5,911 nucleotides of DNA from NCBI GenBank assembly GCA_020627425.1, contig JAHKXX010000129.1:1-5911 (forward strand), written 5' to 3'. Source of the stretch: a bacterium (GTDB lineage Bacteria; Bacillota; Clostridia; Oscillospirales; Acutalibacteraceae). Below the pieces are notes generated by a model. The model was not told the origin of the DNA, made no database searches, and worked only from the letters and a program-made list of their open reading frames with translations. Shown here in pieces: positions 1-4,104 of this stretch (positions are counted from its first letter, which is position 1; each line of letters starts with the position of its first letter). The translations under genes were made by a program, and so were the position numbers.

Positions 1-2
1 GG

Positions 3-194
3 CATACCTTTACAACAAGGATGTGCGAAGCAGGCGTAAATATCAAGGCTATGCAGGATATACTCGGTCATGCCGATGCGGAGACTACCTTGCAGATTTA
101 CGCAGACGCTACGAAGGAACTGAAAAAGTCTGAGCTTATCAACTTTGAGGATTACTTCAACGCACTGAAAGAAGAACAGGAAAACGATGCTTAA
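3..194 (+). CDS. Tyrosine recombinase / integrase, C-terminal fragment (cut by window start)
   Basis: The reading frame is open from base 3 and ends in TAA at 192-194, giving the last 63 residues. It carries the end of the phage-integrase catalytic domain: HTFTTR (residues 1-6 of the fragment, the H-x-x-x-x-R motif), LGH (21-23, third catalytic position) and the nucleophile Tyr33 in TLQIYAD. The spacing is normal for the Tn916/Lambda-type family, which cuts and rejoins DNA through a 3'-phosphotyrosine to integrate and excise an element. The N-terminal arm-binding and core-binding domains lie outside the window. The tail after the Tyr (about 30 residues, acidic, ending EEQENDA) is ordinary for integrases of Clostridia conjugative elements. 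In such elements the integrase gene usually lies beside the attachment site and reads toward it, so the element body is probably to the left. Phage or conjugative origin cannot be decided from this fragment. Confidence 0.93.
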   Translation, partial: HTFTTRMCEAGVNIKAMQDILGHADAETTLQIYADATKELKKSELINFEDYFNALKEEQENDA

Positions 195-198
195 AAAC

Positions 199-230
199 TT
201 ACGACCAACTTACGACTAATTTACGACCAA
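199..230 (+). repeat. Three phased direct repeats, TTACGAC(C/T)AA, candidate integrase arm sites
   Basis: TTACGACCAA occurs at 199-208, TTACGACTAA at 210-219 and TTACGACCAA at 221-230, each starting exactly 11 bp after the last, so they face nearly the same side of the helix. They begin four bases after the integrase stop codon. Tn916-type integrases bind short direct repeats near the element ends with their N-terminal domain. Position and phasing fit that role, but the binding is inferred. Confidence 0.7.
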
Positions 231-279
231 TTACAAAGAAGAGTAAAAGTTAATAGTATCACAGTCAATACGAGAACTC

Positions 280-311
280 CGTTTTACAGGCAAATAATCA
301 CTTGTAAAACG
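280..311. repeat. 9-bp perfect inverted repeat between the two direct-repeat clusters
   Basis: CGTTTTACA (280-288) and TGTAAAACG (303-311) are perfect reverse complements separated by 14 bases. There is no T-tract after it, so it is not an intrinsic terminator. It sits between the phased repeat clusters and could be a protein site or part of a recombination region. The 14-base gap is longer than the 6-8 bp overlap usual for a tyrosine-recombinase core. Confidence 0.45.
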
Positions 312-403
312 TTACATATATGCAGAAATAAGCTCCCGACAATGAAGAGTTTGGACAAATAAACTCAATATTTATGCGGGTTTCAGAGTATTGACTATAG
401 AAT

Positions 404-424
404 TTGCGACCAATTTGCGACCAA
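404..424 (+). repeat. Two further phased direct repeats, TTGCGACCAA
   Basis: TTGCGACCAA occurs at 404-413 and 415-424, again 11 bp apart and in the same orientation as the cluster at 199-230. It differs from that cluster's unit only by A to G at the third base. The reuse of the same word and period 183 bp away argues for a shared binding protein, most simply the integrase. Confidence 0.65.
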
Positions 425-448
425 ATAAAGAGAACAAGCAAACAATTT

Positions 449-480
449 CAGGGCTTCTGTAATGGGAGCTCTGTTTTTTT
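449..480 (+). terminator. Intrinsic terminator of the integrase transcript
   Basis: CAGGGCTTC (449-457) pairs with GGAGCTCTG (465-473) in a 9-bp stem with two G-U pairs and a 7-base loop. It is followed at once by seven Ts (474-480). The stem, loop and T-tract fit a rho-independent terminator reading +. It lies about 255 bases after the integrase stop and blocks reading into the convergent repressor gene. Confidence 0.8.
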
Positions 481-521
481 ATTACCAAATTTCTTATTAT
501 TCCTCCTACTCGATTTGGCAT

Positions 522-554
522 AAAAGAAAACTGCCGTACAATTTTGTACGACAG
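522..554 (-). terminator. Intrinsic terminator of the XRE regulator gene
   Basis: Read on the - strand, CTGTCGTACA (554 to 545) pairs with TGTACGGCAG (540 to 531) in a 10-bp stem with one wobble and the loop AAAT, followed by TTTTCTTTT (530 to 522). It starts five bases after the regulator's stop codon, as expected for a monocistronic gene. Confidence 0.82.
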
Positions 555-559
555 AAAAC

Positions 560-763
560 TCACTGCGTTTTATCATGCTTGATTATATCCCCAACTTCAC
601 AATTTAATATGAAGCAAAGAGTATCAAGTGTTTTCGTTGTAATAGGAAGTCCCTTCTTTATCCGGTGCAAAGTATTTGCAGATATCCCCTCTTTGAAAAT
701 TAGCTGATATTCGGTAACATTCCTCTTTATTAGCGTATCATAAAATGGCTTATACGAAATCAT
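560..763 (-). CDS. Small XRE/Cro-type helix-turn-helix transcriptional regulator (67 aa)
   Basis: The protein is almost entirely one HTH domain of the short Cro/C1 class found alone in many Firmicutes. It opens with the typical YKPFYDTLIKRN helix, followed by the helix-turn-helix at about residues 17-38, including the recognition helix SANTLHRIKKG (28-38). It ends with TLDTLCFILNCEVGDII, the closing helices diagnostic of this family. There is no sensor or dimerisation domain, so it probably acts as a small dimeric DNA-binding repressor or activator. The ATG is set by GGTGA eight bases upstream; TGA ends the gene at 560-562 and a terminator follows closely. The gene is divergent from the lipoprotein operon, and its own promoter overlaps the operon promoter and two palindromes, so autoregulation and control of the operon are likely (inference). 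Its ligand or inducing signal is unknown. Confidence 0.9.
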   Translation of the reverse strand: MISYKPFYDTLIKRNVTEYQLIFKEGISANTLHRIKKGLPITTKTLDTLCFILNCEVGDIIKHDKTQ

Positions 764-788
764 ATATTACTTCACCGTTTATAAGAAT

Positions 789-817
789 ATCATACTCAAT
801 CTCTTGACTATACCCAA
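789..817 (-). promoter_or_regulatory. Promoter of the XRE regulator gene
   Basis: On the - strand a -35 box TTGGGT (817 to 812) is followed after exactly 17 bases by a -10 box TATGAT (794 to 789). This leaves a short leader of about 20 bases before the GGTGA ribosome binding site and the ATG at 763. Both boxes touch the palindromes at 793-828. Confidence 0.65.
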
Positions 818-828
818 TATATTGAGTA
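793..828. promoter_or_regulatory. Two abutting 18-bp palindromes, probable operators for the XRE regulator
   Basis: TACTCAA-TCTC-TTGACTA (793-810) and TACCCAA-TATA-TTGAGTA (811-828) lie side by side with no gap. Each is a near-perfect dyad of 7-bp half-sites around a 4-bp centre, and together they give the consensus TACTCAA-N4-TTGAGTA; the outermost half-sites of the pair match it exactly. The first covers the + strand -35 box and clips the - strand -10 box. The second covers the - strand -35 box and reaches the + strand -10 box. This is the classical layout for a small Cro/C1 repressor controlling itself and a divergent operon. The sequence pattern is seen directly; which protein binds is inference. 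Confidence 0.72.
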
Positions 829-832
829 CAAT
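804..832 (+). promoter_or_regulatory. Promoter of the two-lipoprotein operon
   Basis: TTGACT (804-809), a 17-base spacer and TACAAT (827-832) make a near-consensus SigA promoter reading +. Transcription would start near 839, giving an untranslated leader of about 100 bases before the first lipoprotein. It interleaves with the divergent regulator promoter, so the two cannot easily be occupied by polymerase at once. Confidence 0.75.
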
Positions 833-900
833 GTAATTATTATGATAGTTTTATTGGTGAATGTAGTAGAGATTATTCAAAGAGGAGGTTTTTATTTCAG

Positions 901-936
901 ATGTTTAGTTTTTTTATAAAAAGGGAGGGTGTATAA
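901..936 (+). CDS. Possible 11-codon leader peptide (MFSFFIKREGV)
   Basis: A strong Shine-Dalgarno sequence AGGAGG (883-888) lies 12 bases before ATG at 901. The frame has 11 codons and stops with TAA at 934-936, one base before the TTG start at 938. Codons 8-10 run through the GGGAGG that serves the lipoprotein, so ribosomes on this short frame would cover that site or hand over to it. The AGGAGG has no other evident use. The spacing is a little long and so short a frame can arise by chance, so this stays tentative. It could equally be a leftover ribosome binding site. Confidence 0.35.
   Translation: MFSFFIKREGV
923..928 (+). promoter_or_regulatory. Ribosome binding site that selects the TTG start of lipoprotein 1
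   Basis: GGGAGG ends one base before a GTG at 929, far too close for that codon to be used. It lies nine bases before TTG at 938, which is a normal spacing. The TTG start gives MKKIF..., matching the MKKTI... start of the next gene. Confidence 0.8.
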
Positions 937-937
937 C

Positions 938-1981
938 TTGAAAAAAATATTCCCATTATTTATGGCGTTGATCCTGACCATATCAGCCTCAGCTTGTTCA
1001 TCCGAAAATCAAAAGGAGCACAGCAATCCAGGTGATGTAACGATCACAGAAGCTTCAGAAGAGCAAAGTCGATCAAGCTCTTCTGAATCAGTAACAGAAA
1101 CATCAGAAGAAAAAAGGCTGACAAAAGACTCAGAATATTACGCTTACGATGATATAACCGAATCAGCTTTCAAAGCCGAAAAAGGCGAGTTCAGATTCGT
1201 AAGCGCACAGAACGAAAAGCAACACGAAGGTTTCGTAAATGATGAAGGTTCCCTTCAGTGCAGAACACACAGCAGCGTTGATAACAGTTATATCCTCGAA
1301 GATGAGCAGATAACTATAACGATAGACAACAAAACATATGTTCTGCAAAGAGTAGACTATGACATGTACTCAAAACAGCTGAATATTATCATGAAGAAAA
1401 TCGAAGATCCTGAAGAGTCAAGCAAAGAATCTTCTTCTGAAAACGAAACATCAGAAACAAGCAAAGAAGAAAATTCTCAGACTGAAACATCCAAAACACA
1501 GTCATCAAAAGAACAGTCAGACGGAGAGACATCAGAAGAGTCATTTATAGATTATACATCTGACTGGGATCCGTATAATATCGACAAGACAAGAGATTAT
1601 ACCGGCTCGGCTATAGGTGACTACGGAAGCATCAACGGTTCGGAATATTACGGAGACTATATGTTACACATCACGAAAAATCCGGCGAGCATTTCCGTTA
1701 TGATGGAACTCAATCCGGATCATGTCGATCTGAGTAAATACGGCGGACATAGCATCTTCTTCACGTCATATCCTAAAGACTATTTCAAACAGCCGCATCC
1801 CGGCAAATACTGGTTCTTAATGGATCTTTATCCGTCCGGAACAAAAACGGGTTCGCCCCTGCATATCGAAATGGGCAAAGAACCCATCAGCCGTGAAGAC
1901 GGCACTTACTACTGGGTGACCCACTGCCATATCGTATACGAAGATTACAGCAACGATGTAGATTTCTACAGAGCATATTAA
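938..1981 (+). CDS. Putative surface lipoprotein 1, unknown function (347 aa, TTG start)
   Basis: I do not recognise a named family. Residues 1-19 form a lipoprotein signal peptide (MKK, a hydrophobic core, then SASA) with Cys20 as the probable lipidated residue; the lipobox has Ala at -3, which is tolerated but not ideal. A Ser/Glu/Thr-rich linker (about 21-66) leads to a small domain of about 90 residues (67-157) with alternating beta-like strands such as EQITITIDNKTYVLQRVDY. A second Ser/Glu/Thr linker follows (158-202) with repeated ETSK/ETSE words. The C-terminal domain (about 205-347) is rich in Tyr, Asp and Gly and looks all-beta. The layout suggests two ectodomains held off the outer face of the membrane by flexible acidic spacers. 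It is first in an operon: the next gene starts 18 bases after the stop. Expression is probably governed by the divergent XRE regulator. The catalytic or binding role is unknown; a ligand-binding or cell-wall-spanning role is only a guess. Confidence 0.85.
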   Translation: MKKIFPLFMALILTISASACSSENQKEHSNPGDVTITEASEEQSRSSSSESVTETSEEKRLTKDSEYYAYDDITESAFKAEKGEFRFVSAQNEKQHEGFVNDEGSLQCRTHSSVDNSYILEDEQITITIDNKTYVLQRVDYDMYSKQLNIIMKKIEDPEESSKESSSENETSETSKEENSQTETSKTQSSKEQSDGETSEESFIDYTSDWDPYNIDKTRDYTGSAIGDYGSINGSEYYGDYMLHITKNPASISVMMELNPDHVDLSKYGGHSIFFTSYPKDYFKQPHPGKYWFLMDLYPSGTKTGSPLHIEMGKEPISREDGTYYWVTHCHIVYEDYSNDVDFYRAY

Positions 1982-1999
1982 AAGGAGCAATGATTAAAA

Positions 2000-3208
2000 A
2001 TGAAAAAGACGATCGCGCTGCTCACAGCGGCAATTCTATTAACACTAATGGCAACAGCCTGTTCATCACAAGGTGAAAGTCAGACATCTCATACCCCTGA
2101 CGCATCAAAAGTGATCGAACAGTCAACAGACACAGATGTGTCTGAGAACAACAAAGAAAAGACATCAACAGAAGCATCTCAGACAGATGTATCAGAAGAA
2201 TCAACTAAGCCGGAAACATCAGCAATAAGTGCAGATGACGAATATGAGAACATATTCGAATTCGATGCGGACAAATGGAATACCTTCTCTGAAAGATTTG
2301 CTAATCCGGAGGAATATCCTGAATTCTGCAATGACTACAAATATCTCGTAAAAATGTATAACACTTATAATAACGACCGTCAGATGAAAGATGAAGACTT
2401 CCTGACAGGAAAAGTCATTTACGAAAAAGAATATGTCAACAAAAACGGCGGAATTGATACAATGTTTGACGAAGAAGACGAACATATCAAGCGCGGAATC
2501 ATCGTCAAGATGGATGACAAAGGCAATCTCCTGCTCAAGAATGCAAACAAGATCACAGACGAAGACATAAAGCAACATGTGAGAAATTATCTTAATCTGA
2601 ATATCTTATATACCGAAATTGAGTGCGAAGATCTTTGCAAATGGCTGAACGAGAACTTCAAAGAAAACGTAGTTGACGACGTTAAAAGAATCTATTTCCA
2701 GACAGGTATAATCAATAAAGCAGACAGACGGGATATCTATGATACAACATTTGAAATAGATTTCCCGAATCTTGAGTCGCTGGAATACTCCTGGGCACCG
2801 GGCGAAATAAAACTTTGGCGTTCTGCTCTTAAAGAGATCACCGTTCCGGAAGACTGCGAAATGACAATGATCTGGCATTGTCCGAAGCTCGAAACCATTC
2901 GCTTTATGGGATCCGAAAACGATAAGCTTGACGATCAGACATATAAAGATGCATACGAGCGCTACGATGATCCTAAGATCTATCAAGACGATTTCGGCTG
3001 TAAATCCAAGCGCGAAAGCAAACTGGTCACAGATGAAAGCGGTTTCACAGATCAGAAGTATTACACCACCTATGACTGTGGAGACAATCTGAAGAACCTC
3101 AAGACCGTATATGTGCCCAAAGGCAGCGACAGAGCATGCTACTGGCTGCAGGCAAAGCGTTTCTTTAAAGTATATATGAATCGTGACATCGAAGTGATTG
3201 AGACATAA
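2000..3208 (+). CDS. Putative surface lipoprotein 2 with BspA-like leucine-rich-repeat tail (402 aa)
   Basis: The protein starts with a lipoprotein signal peptide (MKKTIALLTAAILLTLMATAC), with Cys21 as the likely lipid anchor. It closely resembles lipoprotein 1 in the MKK start, the ACSS cleavage region and the Ser/Thr/Glu linker that follows (about 22-78). Residues 80-245 form a charged, mixed helix/strand domain I do not recognise. From about 252 the sequence takes on the rhythm of BspA-type (LRR_5) leucine-rich repeats: FPNLESLEYSW, ALKEITVPEDC, CPKLETIRFMG and LKNLKTVYVPKGS. It ends without a wall-sorting signal. BspA-type repeats usually mediate protein or host-surface binding, so adhesion or ligand recognition is a reasonable inference, though the repeats are few and degenerate. 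AAGGAG (1982-1987) precedes the ATG by 12 bases. No terminator follows the stop; transcription probably runs into the transposase remnant. Confidence 0.85.
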   Translation: MKKTIALLTAAILLTLMATACSSQGESQTSHTPDASKVIEQSTDTDVSENNKEKTSTEASQTDVSEESTKPETSAISADDEYENIFEFDADKWNTFSERFANPEEYPEFCNDYKYLVKMYNTYNNDRQMKDEDFLTGKVIYEKEYVNKNGGIDTMFDEEDEHIKRGIIVKMDDKGNLLLKNANKITDEDIKQHVRNYLNLNILYTEIECEDLCKWLNENFKENVVDDVKRIYFQTGIINKADRRDIYDTTFEIDFPNLESLEYSWAPGEIKLWRSALKEITVPEDCEMTMIWHCPKLETIRFMGSENDKLDDQTYKDAYERYDDPKIYQDDFGCKSKRESKLVTDESGFTDQKYYTTYDCGDNLKNLKTVYVPKGSDRACYWLQAKRFFKVYMNRDIEVIET

Positions 3209-3210
3209 TA

Positions 3211-3747
3211 ACAGAAAACCTGATAAAACAGAACTTCAGTGCCAACGCACCGTTTGAGAAGCTGTTGACGGATATTACGCAAATACAGTGCAAAGACGGT
3301 AAGCTGTATATCTCGCCGATACTCGATTGTTACAACGGAGAAATATTGTCTTTGATCATGCGAAACAATATGAAGAAGGAGCTTTGCATAGATACATTAA
3401 TGGCACTCAAAAAGTATCCCGTAAGCGGTGCAATCCTTCACAGCGACAGAGGCAGCCGGTATACCGGTGAAGCCTTCAGAGAAACGCTTAGAAAGATGAA
3501 TCTTTATCAAAGCCTTAGCGGAGTAGCACATTGCTATGATAATGCGAGAATGGAAAGCTTCTTTGCTACTTTAAAGAAAGAACTGCTTTACCGTATACCT
3601 ACATACCGTATGGCAATAGAAGAAGTAAAATCACTGGTATTCAGGTATATGTTTACCTATTACAACAGAACGAGAATATATACGAAGAATCCTTTCGGGT
3701 TGCCGCCAACGGTATACCGCCTATTATTCAAGAAAAAGGTGGCATAA
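3211..3747 (+). pseudogene. IS3-family transposase (OrfB), N-terminally truncated remnant
   Basis: In frame from about 3211 the sequence reads ENLIKQNFSANAPFEKLLTDITQIQ and continues for 178 codons to TAA at 3745-3747. It matches the integrase-core (rve) half of IS3-type transposases. The first catalytic Asp is in LLTDIT, the second in ILHSDRGSRYT, and the Glu in ARMESFFATLKKE, with 35 residues between the second Asp and the Glu (DD35E). The C-terminal YYNRTRIYT...PPTVYR block is also typical. OrfA and the N-terminal HTH part of OrfB, about 100 or more residues, are missing, and the remnant has no start codon with a ribosome binding site; a TTG at 3265 lies inside the core and is not a credible start. 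The reading frame itself is undamaged, which suggests a fairly recent deletion or rearrangement. The break lies within a few bases of the stop codon of lipoprotein 2. Confidence 0.9.
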
Positions 3748-3757
3748 CCCCCGCCTC

Positions 3758-3802
3758 GAATTTGAAGCCTCATTCCGCTATGCTCCATTTGGCTTCAAAT
3801 TC
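3758..3802. repeat. 12-bp perfect inverted repeat after the transposase remnant
   Basis: GAATTTGAAGCC (3758-3769) and GGCTTCAAATTC (3791-3802) are exact reverse complements with a 21-base loop. No T-tract follows, so a simple terminator is unlikely. It may be a processing or transcription-shielding structure of the IS, or a regulatory hairpin. Confidence 0.6.
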
Positions 3803-3828
3803 CTTTCTACCGCCCGCTCATTTTGGGT

Positions 3829-3860
3829 GTTTCCCGACTGCACTTTTCTTGACAATTCCA
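3829..3860 (+). mobile_element. Probable right terminal inverted repeat (IRR) of the IS3-type remnant
   Basis: The stretch ends in ...CTTGACAATTCCA at 3848-3860. Read inward it begins TGGAATTGTCAAG, matching the TG...CA ends of IS3-family elements. It lies about 113 bases after the transposase stop, a plausible distance. The left partner is absent with the lost half of the element, so the end cannot be confirmed by pairing and could lie elsewhere. Confidence 0.45.
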
Positions 3861-3922
3861 ATTAAAAGCTTTGCTTTCAACAAGCAAAGGCTAGCCGTAG
3901 GCTTGCTTTGTGGTTATATTTT

Positions 3923-3956
3923 GACCTTGATGAATGTATTTCGTCAAGGTCTTTTT
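3923..3956 (+). terminator. Intrinsic terminator, + strand
   Basis: GACCTTGATGA (3923-3933) pairs with TCGTCAAGGTC (3941-3951) in an 11-bp stem with one wobble, loop ATGTATT, then five Ts (3952-3956). It would end transcription coming through the lipoproteins and the transposase remnant, protecting the convergent gene. Confidence 0.85.
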
Positions 3957-3979
3957 AATACAAAAAACCCAAACATGAC

Positions 3980-4008
3980 AAAAGGCGGACAGCCTGAACT
4001 GTCCGCCT
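3980..4008 (-). terminator. Terminator of the CAP-domain protein gene, - strand
   Basis: A 9-bp GC-rich perfect stem, AGGCGGACA/TGTCCGCCT (arms 4008-4000 and 3991-3983 on the - strand), has an 8-base loop and continues into a short T-run (3983 to 3980). It lies just under 100 bases after the stop at 4105. The T-run is short, so it may terminate weakly or act as a 3'-end stabiliser. Confidence 0.65.
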
Positions 4009-4104
4009 GTGCATAGGGTACCGCCTTAAACTGAAAACATCCTTTTCGTTATCAGCAAAAAGACTTGCCGTATTTGTACTGTTATTTGGTTTTGGTAGTT
4101 AAGC

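Larger units (their letters stand above)
195..559. other. Non-coding interval: integrase 3' flank, probable element end
   Basis: No convincing gene is seen in these 365 bases. They hold two clusters of 11-bp repeats, a 9-bp inverted repeat between them, and two face-to-face intrinsic terminators. The exact attachment core cannot be placed because the other element end is not in the window. Confidence 0.6.
3748..4104. other. Non-coding interval: IS right flank with dense hairpins
   Basis: This 357-base gap holds a 12-bp inverted repeat, a probable IS right end, a + strand terminator and a - strand terminator, listed separately. It also has a small hairpin CTTTGCTT/AAGCAAAG (3869-3876 and 3882-3889) whose right arm overlaps a second possible pairing, CAAGC (3881-3885) with GCTTG (3901-3905). 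An open frame across 3762-4016 is not credible as a gene. I see no other gene. Confidence 0.6.

Noticed and set aside
199..424. Repeats as a CRISPR array
   Set aside because: Units are 10-11 bp in tandem without spacers, and no cas gene is present.
331..470. Inverted repeat AGCTCCC (331-337) and GGGAGCT (464-470)
   Set aside because: Only 7 bp with 126 bases between; the second arm is better explained by the terminator at 449-480.
372..563. Open frame of 63 codons on the - strand
   Set aside because: It runs across the repeat cluster and both terminators, has no ribosome site and no family features.
462..707. Open frame of 81 codons on the + strand
   Set aside because: It is antisense to the XRE regulator, starts inside a terminator stem and has no plausible ribosome site.
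929..937. GTG at 929 as the start of lipoprotein 1
   Set aside because: It directly touches GGGAGG, leaving no spacing. TTG at 938 has nine bases and gives a proper MKK signal peptide.
1990..1992. ATG at 1990 as the start of lipoprotein 2
   Set aside because: It is nearer the AAGGAG but out of frame with the lipoprotein.
2219..2986. Two hydrophobic-looking open frames on the - strand
   Set aside because: They are antisense shadows of lipoprotein 2, whose codon pattern, signal peptide and ribosome site are clear.
3849..3854. Outward-facing TTGACA in the probable IS right end as a hybrid promoter
   Set aside because: No -10-like sequence lies 16-18 bases downstream in the flank, and no + strand gene follows.
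3762..4016. Open frame of 84 codons on the + strand after the transposase
   Set aside because: It passes through the probable IS end, a terminator and another hairpin, and has no ribosome site or domain.
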